DNA of 7,293 nucleotides from Alphaproteobacteria bacterium (lineage in GTDB: Bacteria; Pseudomonadota; Alphaproteobacteria; UBA8366). The notes beneath the pieces were generated by a model. It worked only from the letters and a program-made list of their open reading frames with translations. It was not told the DNA's origin and searched no databases. Positions 1-5,663 of this stretch are shown here, one piece after another. Both the position numbers and the translations under genes were made by a program. The stretch covers positions 1 through 7,293 of the forward strand of contig JASLSL010000286.1 of the NCBI GenBank assembly GCA_030743445.1, given 5' to 3'. The stretch's first letter is position 1. Each line of letters starts with the position of its first letter.

Positions 1-797
1 CCTGGGAGTTCAACCTGGAAGAAGGGTTGCTCGATACCAGCCGGCTCGACCGGGTGGTCATCAACCCGCTGCACGCGCTCTCCTTCAAGCAGGAAAAGGA
101 GATGGAGTTCCGCGACACGGTGGTCACCCTGTTGATCGACAACTCGGGCTCGATGCGCGGCCGGCCGATCACCATCGCAGCGATGAGCGCCGATATCCTG
201 GCGCGCACCCTGGAACGCTGCGCCGTCAAGGTCGAAATCCTCGGCTTCACGACAAGGGCGTGGAAGGGCGGGCAGGCGCGCGAGAAATGGATCTCCGAAG
301 GCAAGCCGCCGAACCCGGGCCGGCTCAACGATCTGCGTCACATCACCTACAAGGCGGCCGACGCGCCATGGCGCCGGGCGCGCAAGAATTTGGGACTGAT
401 GCTGCGCGAGGGTCTGCTCAAGGAGAACATCGACGGCGAGGCGCTGCTCTGGGCGCACGACCGACTGTTGGGCCGGCCCGAGGAGCGCCGCATCCTGATG
501 GTGATCTCGGACGGCGCGCCGGTCGACGATTCGACCCTCTCGGTCAATCCGGGGAACTATCTCGAGCGTCACCTGCGCGATGTCATCGAGTACATCGAGG
601 TGCGCTCGCCGATCGAGCTGGTGGCGATCGGCATCGGTCACGACGTGACGCGTTACTACCGCCGGGCCGTCACCATCGTCGATGTCGACCAGCTCGGCGG
701 CACGATGATGGACCAGCTCACCGACCTGTTCGAAGAAGAGACGATCGGCATGCGGCGGCGCGAGCGCCTGCGCACACCCCGCGCCCGCTCCGCCTGA
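1..797 (+). CDS. cobT: Cobaltochelatase subunit CobT, C-terminal part (5' end outside window)
   Basis: CobT works with the AAA+ subunit CobS and the large subunit CobN to insert Co2+ into hydrogenobyrinic acid a,c-diamide with ATP, in the aerobic cobalamin pathway (cytoplasm). The reading frame is open from base 3 with no start inside, so about 264 C-terminal residues of a roughly 600-residue protein are visible. The visible part is the von Willebrand A (integrin I) domain. The MIDAS motif DNSGSM is coded from base 138, the second metal-site segment ISDGAP lies near 505-522, and the CobT-typical stretches LSFKQE, EFRDTVVTLL and GFTTRAWKGG are present. These separate it from BchD/ChlD magnesium chelatase subunits. 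The stop is TGA at 795-797. The partner cobS is usually just upstream of cobT, here out of view. No frameshift is seen. Confidence 0.95.
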   Translation, partial: WEFNLEEGLLDTSRLDRVVINPLHALSFKQEKEMEFRDTVVTLLIDNSGSMRGRPITIAAMSADILARTLERCAVKVEILGFTTRAWKGGQAREKWISEGKPPNPGRLNDLRHITYKAADAPWRRARKNLGLMLREGLLKENIDGEALLWAHDRLLGRPEERRILMVISDGAPVDDSTLSVNPGNYLERHLRDVIEYIEVRSPIELVAIGIGHDVTRYYRRAVTIVDVDQLGGTMMDQLTDLFEEETIGMRRRERLRTPRARSA

Positions 798-814
798 CGC
801 GGTCCGCGCACGCG

Positions 815-843
815 TTTACAATCGGCTCATTGCCGGATTTATT
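815..843 (+). promoter_or_regulatory. Candidate sigma70-type promoter for the secreted HExxxH protein
   Basis: TTTACA (815-820) and TTTATT (838-843) are separated by 17 bases. They match the -35 and -10 consensus at 5 of 6 and 4 of 6 positions. This would start transcription near 850 and leave an untranslated leader of about 80 bases before the ATG at 930. A second AT-rich stretch near 888-896 (TAAGAT) could serve as another -10 but has no good -35. This is a prediction by eye only; co-transcription with cobT is equally possible. Confidence 0.3.
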
Positions 844-929
844 TCGCCCGGATCGCTGGTTTGGGTCGGGCGCAGGCTTTATTTGTGTAAGATACAACCC
901 CGGCGGGAAACGAGCGGATATCGGCTCCC

Positions 930-1748
930 ATGACACGGCGACGTTGGAATATCCCGGTGAGCCTCGCGATTGGTTTCGCGCTCCTGCTGTTGCCGATGGC
1001 CGGGACGGCCGACGACCGGGTCGGCATCATGATCGCCCACAAGGGACTCCGGTTCATCGCCGTCCAACCGCCGGCGAATGCCCGGTTCGACATCACCACG
1101 CTGCCGGCCGAGACGGCGCTCGCCAAGATCATCGCGGCGTTCGACCGGCTTTACGCCCGCTCGCCGCTCAGCGCGATACGTATCGACCGGTTGAATAAAA
1201 GCGGCCGGGTCGAAATTCGGTACGATCCGACCTTTCCGAAGAGCAGATTCGCATCGCTGATGATCGCCGGGTTCTTCCCGGCGTTCGAGCCCGACCGGAA
1301 GACCAAGAAATACCTCGCGATCGTCGGCCGCTACGGCGCCAAGTGGCCGCAGCGCGAACTCGCCGCGGTGCTCGCCCACGAGCTGATCGGCCACGGCATG
1401 CAGTATTTCCGCGGCGACACGAGGCGGCTCAGGATTATCGACCTCGAATGCGAGGCTTACCTTTACGAGGAAAACGCCTATCAGAAGCTCGGCTTCGACA
1501 AGCACTCGCGCGAGATGATCAAGTTTCGCAAGACCCTGGAGCGCAAGTGGTGCCTGCCGTTCCGCGATTATCTCAAGAAATACACGCCGGGGAAGGTGGC
1601 GCTATGGGAACGCCTGAATCCGGACGTCGTCGGCCTGCTCGAGGCGTTTCTCGGCTACCTCGACCATCTCCAGAGCACCGGCGTCACGGCGAAGGCGCGG
1701 CGTGCCAGAGAGGCCGGGAAACTGCGGCCGGCCTCGCGACAACCCTGA
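930..1748 (+). CDS. Secreted protein of unknown family with an HExxxH putative metal-binding motif
   Basis: This is a 272-residue protein that I cannot place in a named family. The N-terminus looks like a Sec signal peptide: RRR at residues 3-5, a hydrophobic core at about 8-23 and a likely cleavage after GTA (residue 27), so the mature protein should be periplasmic or secreted. The signal supports the ATG at 930 as the start, although the ribosome site ahead of it is weak (GAGCGGA about 12 bases upstream). The centre carries AHELIGHGMQ, with His150, Glu151 and His155, followed by a Glu-rich segment (Glu173, Glu175, Glu180, Glu181). The layout resembles zinc peptidases with a downstream Glu ligand, but the histidines are one residue further apart than in HExxH. 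The C-terminus is basic. The gene follows cobT by 132 bases and converges on the hydrolase gene. A metallopeptidase role is inference; a non-enzymatic role remains possible. Confidence 0.8.
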   Translation: MTRRRWNIPVSLAIGFALLLLPMAGTADDRVGIMIAHKGLRFIAVQPPANARFDITTLPAETALAKIIAAFDRLYARSPLSAIRIDRLNKSGRVEIRYDPTFPKSRFASLMIAGFFPAFEPDRKTKKYLAIVGRYGAKWPQRELAAVLAHELIGHGMQYFRGDTRRLRIIDLECEAYLYEENAYQKLGFDKHSREMIKFRKTLERKWCLPFRDYLKKYTPGKVALWERLNPDVVGLLEAFLGYLDHLQSTGVTAKARRAREAGKLRPASRQP

Positions 1749-1772
1749 CCCGGCGCCTCGCCTGTCCCGGTC

Positions 1773-2558
1773 TTAGAACAGGTGCTTCTTGAAGAACTCG
1801 GTCGTCCGCTTCCAGGCGAGCTTGGCGTCGGGCTCGTCGAAGCGCGCGCTGGTCGGATTGGCGAAGGCGTGCTTCGCGTCGTACCAGTGGCTGGCGTAGC
1901 TCTTGCCCGCCAGCTTCATGCCGGCCTCGAAATCCTTGACCATGCGCGCGTTGATCCACTGGTCCTGGGTCGCGAAATGGCCGAGCACCCGGCCTTTGAG
2001 CCGTTTCAGTTCGGCCGCCGGTTGGTTGACCCTTCCGTAGTAGACGACCGTGGCATCGACCGGCTCGGCGATCGAGGCATTCAGCGACCAGCCGCCGCCG
2101 AAGCACCAGCCGACGGTCCCGATCTTGCCGCTCGAGGCCTTGTGCCGCCGGATCCAGTCGATCCACAGCGACGCGGTCTCCAGCGCCTCGTGCTTGCCGA
2201 CCTTCTGCATCTGGCGGCGCGCCGCGTCGCGGGTCGTCGCCACGTTGCCGCTCATCAGGTCGATGGCGAGCGCCACGTAGCCGAGCTTGGCGAACTCCGC
2301 CGTCACCGCCTTGATCTGATCGTTGAGACCCCACCACTCGTGAACCAGCACGATCACGGGCGCCGGCCATTTGGCCGGCAGGTCGAGGAAGGCGCGCACC
2401 TTCTTGCCGCTCTTGAGGGTCAGCGTTTGTTCCTCGAGCCCCGCCGCGGTGGCGCGGGCGAGTTCCGGATTGGCGAGTATCGCGGCCAGCGGCAGGCCGG
2501 CGAACGGCACCGCGGCGGCACCTTGGATCACCTGTCTGCGGGCAAGCATCGGTTTCAT
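1773..2558 (-). CDS. Dienelactone hydrolase-family alpha/beta hydrolase, probably Tat-exported
   Basis: This 261-residue protein belongs to the dienelactone hydrolase (carboxymethylenebutenolidase) family, which hydrolyses lactones or esters with a Cys-Asp-His triad. Likely triad members are Cys152 in GWCFGGG, Asp199 in TQDQWIN and His230 in AKHAFAN. Glu74 in HEWWG matches the conserved Glu that contacts the nucleophile. The N-terminus has a twin-arginine-like motif (ARRQVIQG), a hydrophobic stretch and a possible cleavage after ARA (residue 37), so export by Tat is likely. The start is debatable: a Shine-Dalgarno-like AGGGAGA lies almost on the ATG at 2558 but about ten bases before the in-frame ATG at 2549, so the protein may begin at MLARRQ. 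The substrate cannot be told from sequence, and no aromatic-degradation genes lie nearby. It converges with the HExxxH gene across a 24-base gap. Confidence 0.9.
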   Translation of the reverse strand: MKPMLARRQVIQGAAAVPFAGLPLAAILANPELARATAAGLEEQTLTLKSGKKVRAFLDLPAKWPAPVIVLVHEWWGLNDQIKAVTAEFAKLGYVALAIDLMSGNVATTRDAARRQMQKVGKHEALETASLWIDWIRRHKASSGKIGTVGWCFGGGWSLNASIAEPVDATVVYYGRVNQPAAELKRLKGRVLGHFATQDQWINARMVKDFEAGMKLAGKSYASHWYDAKHAFANPTSARFDEPDAKLAWKRTTEFFKKHLF

Positions 2559-2628
2559 TCTCCCTGTCGGTCGACCCTAATCGGTCTCGGGCGCAAGAAT
2601 GGCCCGGTTTGCCTCCGCCACCAAGCCG

Positions 2629-2648
2629 TTCTCACGCAAAGGTGAGAA
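2629..2648 (-). terminator. Hairpin just after tgt, weak terminator candidate
   Basis: TTCTCAC (2629-2635) and GTGAGAA (2642-2648) form a perfect 7-bp stem with a 6-base loop, starting three bases past the tgt stop codon. On the minus strand no T-run follows, so this is at best a weak or Rho-assisted terminator, or a 3'-end stabilising hairpin. It separates tgt from the hydrolase gene, whose start is about 70 bases further on. Confidence 0.35.
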
Positions 2649-2651
2649 ACG

Positions 2652-3836
2652 CTAGGCCTTGAACCACTCGGCCTTGGCCTCGGCCAGGCGGCCTTTTTCG
2701 AGCGCCCCGCGGATCGTCGCCATCAGGCCGGTCATGAAGGCGATGTTGTGCTGGGTCAGGAGCTGCAGGCCGAGAATCTCGCCGGCCTTGAGCAAGTGGT
2801 GGATGTAGGCCCGCGAATAGGTGCTGCAGACGGGACATCCGCAGCCCGGCTCGAGCGGTTCCGGGTCCTCGCGATAGCGCGCGTTGCGCATGTTGCGGCG
2901 GTGATCCCTGCCGTCTCGCGCCAGCGCCCAGCCGTGGCGCGCGATGCGCGTCGGGGTGACACAGTCGAAAGTATCGATCCCGAGCTCGACCCCGGCCCAG
3001 ATGTCCTTGATTCCGCCGATGCCGAGCAGGTGCACCGGGCGCGCTCGGTCGAGCGGTCCCATCGAGTATTCGACAATGTCGTACATCTGTTCCTCATGGT
3101 CGCCGAGGCAACCACCGACCGCGTGGCCGAAGAACGGCTTGGAGGAAACGAATTCCGCGCTCTCGTGGCGCAGATCTTCGTAGACGCCGCCCTGGATCAC
3201 GCCGTAGAGCGCCTGGCGCCCGTCGTGACCGCGCTCGAACTCGGCGATGCAGCGCTCGGCCCAGCGATTGGTCATGGCGAGCGACGTCGCGGTGTAGTCC
3301 CGGTCGACATGGAACGGCGTGCACTCGTCGAGCACCACGATCAGGTCGGCGCCGAGCTTCTGCTGGATGCGGATCGAGGATCCCGGGGTCAAGGTGTGGC
3401 GCTGGCCATCCCTCGGGGAGCGGAAGGTCGCGCCTTCCTCGGCGAGCTCGATCAGGAGCGGCGCGCGATTGCCCTTGGCGCCCTTCGACTTGATCTCCTC
3501 AGAGACCGAGCCGTGGCCGAGGCTGAAGATCTGGAAGCCGCCGGAATCGGTCAGCATCGGCCCGGACCAGCCCATGAACCGATGCAGCCCGCCCATCTTC
3601 TCGACGATGTCGGCGCCCGGCTGCAGCATCATGTGATAGGTGTTGGCGAGGATGATGTCGGCGTTGGCCGCCCTGAGCTCGGCCGGGCCCGCCGCCTTGA
3701 TGGCGCCGCGCGTCGCACAGAAGATGAAGGCTGGCGTCATCAGCGGCCCGTGCGGCGTGGTCAGCCGCCCGAGCCGGGCGCGGCTGGCCGCGTCCGCCAC
3801 CAGCACCTCGAAACCGAAACCGGGATAGTCGGTCAT
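2652..3836 (-). CDS. tgt: tRNA-guanine transglycosylase (Tgt family), divergent substrate loop
   Basis: Tgt exchanges the guanine at position 34 of GUN-anticodon tRNAs for a queuosine precursor. At 394 residues it is close to normal family length. Visible hallmarks are Asp97 in TDSGGFQ (general acid/base), Asp170 in LDECTP (base recognition), GVIQGG at 212-217, Asp291 in FDCVTPTR (nucleophile) and the zinc site Cys332, Cys334, Cys337 and His363. The loop after AVGG reads CLGDH (residues 243-247), where the well-studied Zymomonas enzyme, as I recall it, has LAVGE, and this loop appears one residue shorter. The FCATRGAIKA segment near residue 40 and IARHGWAL after the nucleophile are also unlike the common bacterial type. 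No queA is adjacent. The ATG at 3836 follows AGGGGA by four bases. Family assignment is firm; whether preQ1, queuine or another base is used is open. Confidence 0.93.
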   Translation of the reverse strand: MTDYPGFGFEVLVADAASRARLGRLTTPHGPLMTPAFIFCATRGAIKAAGPAELRAANADIILANTYHMMLQPGADIVEKMGGLHRFMGWSGPMLTDSGGFQIFSLGHGSVSEEIKSKGAKGNRAPLLIELAEEGATFRSPRDGQRHTLTPGSSIRIQQKLGADLIVVLDECTPFHVDRDYTATSLAMTNRWAERCIAEFERGHDGRQALYGVIQGGVYEDLRHESAEFVSSKPFFGHAVGGCLGDHEEQMYDIVEYSMGPLDRARPVHLLGIGGIKDIWAGVELGIDTFDCVTPTRIARHGWALARDGRDHRRNMRNARYREDPEPLEPGCGCPVCSTYSRAYIHHLLKAGEILGLQLLTQHNIAFMTGLMATIRGALEKGRLAEAKAEWFKA

Positions 3837-3872
3837 TGAATCCCCTGGGCATCCCCTCGAACGCCCGCCAAG

Positions 3873-3900
3873 CCTATATGACCCGGGCCGGCAAAATCAA
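3873..3900 (-). promoter_or_regulatory. Candidate tgt promoter overlapping the rpmB terminator tail
   Basis: On the minus strand TTGATT (3895-3900) and TATAGG (3873-3878) are 16 bases apart, each matching the sigma70 consensus at 4 of 6 positions. The -35 lies in the T-rich tail of the rpmB terminator. Transcription would begin near 3866, about 30 bases before the tgt ATG. A separate promoter is expected here because the terminator isolates tgt from rpmB. Confidence 0.35.
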
Positions 3901-3925
3901 AAAGCCCGCTTGGGGAGCGGGCTTC
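3892..3925 (-). terminator. Intrinsic terminator of rpmB
   Basis: AAGCCCGCT (3902-3910) pairs perfectly with AGCGGGCTT (3916-3924) around a 5-base loop. Read on the minus strand, the 9-bp stem runs straight into a T-rich tail (TTT, then GATTTTG). It starts about 23 bases beyond the rpmB stop codon. This is a textbook Rho-independent terminator. Confidence 0.85.
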
Positions 3926-3947
3926 TATCGTGCCGGGATGCGGCCGC

Positions 3948-4238
3948 TCAGGACGCCGCGGCGACCGCCTTCTCGATGCGCCGCTTGAGGCGCTTGGCCT
4001 CGACGGTCAGCTTGCGGTCCGGTGTGCCGAGCAGATAGGCGTCGAGCCCGCCCTTGAAATCGATCGTACGGATTGCATTGACCGAGACGCGCAGGCGCAC
4101 CGTCTTGCCAAGCGCGTCGCTCATCATCGAGGTGCGCTGGATGTTCGGCAGGAACCGCCGCCGGGTCTTGTTGTGGGCATGGCTGACGTTGTTGCCGCTC
4201 TGCACACCTTTGCCGGTGATTTCACACCGTCGGGCCAT
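3948..4238 (-). CDS. rpmB: 50S ribosomal protein L28
   Basis: L28 is a small, basic structural protein of the large ribosomal subunit. The 96-residue product begins MARRCEITGKG, followed by NNVSHAHNKTRRRF and NIQ, the conserved N-terminal half of L28, and ends in a Lys/Arg-rich helix (EAKRLKRRIEK). It has only one cysteine (Cys5), so it is the form without the four-cysteine zinc ribbon. An in-frame start exists 25 codons upstream, but the ATG at 4238 is chosen because the family begins there and GAGAGGA (4249-4255) is a good ribosome site ten bases before it. It is probably transcribed alone from a promoter overlapping the meaB stop, and it is closed by a strong terminator. No rpmG (L33) is adjacent. 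Confidence 0.96.
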   Translation of the reverse strand: MARRCEITGKGVQSGNNVSHAHNKTRRRFLPNIQRTSMMSDALGKTVRLRVSVNAIRTIDFKGGLDAYLLGTPDRKLTVEAKRLKRRIEKAVAAAS

Positions 4239-4280
4239 CGCGCTTTCGTCCTCTCGGAATAACAACACCGGGCGCGTTCG

Positions 4281-4296
4281 TCGCCCGACCGGGCGA
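4281..4296. repeat. GC-rich palindrome at the start of the rpmB leader
   Basis: TCGCCC (4281-4286) and GGGCGA (4291-4296) form a 6-bp inverted repeat around GACC. It sits at the predicted rpmB transcription start, between the -10 hexamer and the ribosome site. It could be a leader hairpin, an operator, or the meaB 3' hairpin; no T-run follows on the minus strand. Confidence 0.4.
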
Positions 4297-4297
4297 G

Positions 4298-4326
4298 TTT
4301 GTATGGCAGGCACCCGGCCGCGTCAA
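4298..4326 (-). promoter_or_regulatory. Sigma70-type promoter for rpmB
   Basis: On the minus strand TTGACG (4321-4326, 5 of 6 to consensus) and TACAAA (4298-4303, 4 of 6) are exactly 17 bases apart. The -35 overlaps the TGA stop of meaB. Predicted initiation near 4291 gives a leader of about 53 bases. This is the best promoter match in the window and fits the independent, high expression expected of a ribosomal protein gene. Confidence 0.6.
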
Positions 4327-5369
4327 GGCGTTTTCCCGCCGGCCCCACCGCGAAACGCGGCGATCAGCTCGCGCGAGGCCTGGGACGGCGTCACCTCGCC
4401 GGCCGCGACCTGTTTCTCGAGCGCTGCGATCCGTTGCCTGGTCTTGGGGTGGGCGCGCAGCGCCATGACCAGGCTGTCCTCGATCTCGGACCACATCCAG
4501 GCTTGGGCCTGGGTCCGGCGCCGTTCCGCGATGGCGTTCGTCTTCGCCGTGACCTCGCGGTATCGCTCGACGATCGCCCAGGCCTCGGCGATGCCCTCGC
4601 CGGTCAGCGCCGAGCAGGTCCGGACCGGCACCACCCACGCGGCCGAGGCCGGGCGCAGCATGTGCACCGCGCTCTGGTAGTCGGCCGCCGCCTGGGTCGC
4701 CGCCTTCATGAACTCGCCATCGGCCTTGTTGACCAGGATCGCGTCGGCGAGCTCGACGATGCCGCGCTTGATGCCCTGCAGCTCGTCGCCGCCGCCGGGC
4801 GAGAGCAGCAGCACGAACATGTCGGTCATCTCGGCGACCGCGGTCTCGGATTGGCCAACGCCGACGGTCTCGACGACGATCACGTCAAAGCCGGCGGCCT
4901 CGGCGGCGAGCATCGCCTCGCGAGTGCGCCGGGCAACCCCGCCGAGGGTCTTGCCGGCGGGCGAAGGCCGGATGAAGGCCGCCGTGTCGCGCGCCAACTC
5001 CTCCATTCGGGTCTTGTCGCCGAGGATCGAGCCGCCGCTGCGCTTCGACGACGGGTCGACCGCGAGCACCGCCACCTTGTGCCCCGATCCGGTCAGATGC
5101 AGGCCCAGGGCCTCGATGAAGGTCGACTTGCCGACCCCGGGCGCGCCCGAGATGCCGATCCGCACCGACTTGCCTGAATGGGGCAACAGGGCGCTCAGCA
5201 GCGCGTCGGCGTCGGCGCGGTGGTCGGCCCGGGTCGATTCGATCAGGGTGATGGCGCGGGCCAGCGCCTTGCGGTCGCCGTCGCGAACCGAGGCCGCCAT
5301 CTTGGCAACGTCGCGTTCGGCGCCGGGGCGTTTGGCCCCGGGACGTTTGGCGACAGGCCGCTTGGCCAC
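4323..5369 (-). CDS. meaB: MeaB/ArgK-type G3E GTPase, methylmalonyl-CoA mutase chaperone
   Basis: MeaB is a cytoplasmic GTPase that gates adenosylcobalamin loading and protects methylmalonyl-CoA mutase or related B12-dependent mutases. The 348-residue length is slightly above the usual 310-340. Visible motifs are the Walker A/G1 GAPGVGKST (75-83), AVDPSSKRSGGSILGDKTRM (103-122) typical of the family, ETVGVGQSE (167-175, switch/G3 region) and NKAD (214-217, guanine specificity). The start is GTG at 5369, immediately after the TAG of the upstream small gene, suggesting translational coupling; GAAGG lies just before it. The first 23 residues are an unusual Ala-Lys-Arg-Pro repeat, so a start at the in-frame ATG at 5300 (MAASVRDG), closer to the family norm, is possible but has no clear ribosome site. 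No mutase or epimerase gene is in the window. Confidence 0.94.
   Translation of the reverse strand: MAKRPVAKRPGAKRPGAERDVAKMAASVRDGDRKALARAITLIESTRADHRADADALLSALLPHSGKSVRIGISGAPGVGKSTFIEALGLHLTGSGHKVAVLAVDPSSKRSGGSILGDKTRMEELARDTAAFIRPSPAGKTLGGVARRTREAMLAAEAAGFDVIVVETVGVGQSETAVAEMTDMFVLLLSPGGGDELQGIKRGIVELADAILVNKADGEFMKAATQAAADYQSAVHMLRPASAAWVVPVRTCSALTGEGIAEAWAIVERYREVTAKTNAIAERRRTQAQAWMWSEIEDSLVMALRAHPKTRQRIAALEKQVAAGEVTPSQASRELIAAFRGGAGGKTP
5298..5369 (-). repeat. 15-base tandem repeat coding AKRPx units at the meaB 5' end
   Basis: After the start codon the minus strand carries GCCAAGCGGCCTGTC, GCCAAACGTCCCGGG and GCCAAACGCCCCGGC. A decayed unit (GCCGAACGCGACGTT) and GCCAAGATG follow. 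They encode AKRPV, AKRPG, AKRPG, AERDV and AKM, keeping a five-residue period. The first three units differ at only a few bases, as expected from slippage expansion. Confidence 0.7.
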
Positions 5370-5588
5370 CTAACCTTCGTCCTCGTCGGATTTGGGGAGC
5401 AGCTTTTCCGCCGTCGCGGCGAGCTTCCGGCGGGTCTCGTCGTCGAGGTCGGACAGCACCGACTGCTTCTTGCGGTGGGTCGACAGCGCCTCGGCGATCA
5501 GCTTCTGGCGGCCGCCTTCGGCGTCGCCATAGGCCTCGGCCGCACGCTGCGCCGCGGATTTGCTTCGTTTGATCTCGTCGTCGACCAC
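5370..5588 (-). CDS. Small charged protein of unknown function, coupled to meaB
   Basis: This 72-residue protein is one I do not recognise. It is highly charged and almost free of large hydrophobic residues, with a basic first half (IKRSKSAAQRAAE), a central KLIAEALSTHRKKQSVL, and an acidic tail (LPKSDEDEG). This pattern suggests short amphipathic helices rather than a membrane or secreted protein; there is no signal peptide and no cysteine. Evidence that it is real: GTG start at 5588 with a good ribosome site (GGGAGAG about seven bases upstream), and a TAG stop at 5370-5372 directly abutting the meaB GTG, which implies coupled translation. A regulatory or assembly role with MeaB is only a guess from position. 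An alternative is a lineage-specific filler gene. Confidence 0.7.
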   Translation of the reverse strand: MVDDEIKRSKSAAQRAAEAYGDAEGGRQKLIAEALSTHRKKQSVLSDLDDETRRKLAATAEKLLPKSDEDEG

Positions 5589-5641
5589 CGGGCGTCTCTC
5601 CCACTGCCTCTGCGGCTTGTTCAGCGACGAGTCTAGCGCCT

Positions 5642-5663
5642 CGCCCTAGCCGCCGCTAGGGCG
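5642..5663 (-). terminator. Strong hairpin overlapping the stop codon of the VOC gene
   Basis: CGCCCTAGC (5642-5650) and GCTAGGGCG (5655-5663) form a perfect 9-bp, GC-rich stem with a 4-base loop. The TAG stop of the VOC gene (5656-5658) lies inside the stem. No T-run follows on the minus strand, so it may act as a Rho-assisted terminator, a 3' stability element, or an inter-unit processing site before the next gene. Confidence 0.45.

Noticed and set aside
798..929. Cobalamin riboswitch or other structured RNA between cobT and the next gene
   Set aside because: I saw no B12-box-like sequence, and the only perfect palindrome (798-808) has a one-base loop.
260..1198. Plus-strand open frame spanning the cobT end and the next gene's start
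   Set aside because: Out of frame with both supported genes; Arg/Ala/His-rich shadow.
1377..1394. Canonical HExxH zinc-protease motif
   Set aside because: Rechecking the codons gives His-Glu-Leu-Ile-Gly-His, one residue too many, so it is reported as HExxxH instead.
1782..2645. Plus-strand open frame opposite the dienelactone hydrolase-like gene
   Set aside because: Antisense shadow; the minus-strand frame has the complete Cys-Asp-His triad.
2748..3839. Long open frame on the plus strand opposite tgt (363 codons)
   Set aside because: It is antisense to an unmistakable Tgt and is Arg/Ala/Gly/His-rich in the way expected from a GC-biased codon shadow; no recognisable motif.
4239..4313. Longer L28 start 25 codons upstream
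   Set aside because: The extra residues are not L28-like, and both the ribosome site and the family start favour 4238.
4299..5177. Long plus-strand open frame opposite meaB
   Set aside because: Shadow of meaB with low-complexity Arg/Gly/Leu composition and no domain.
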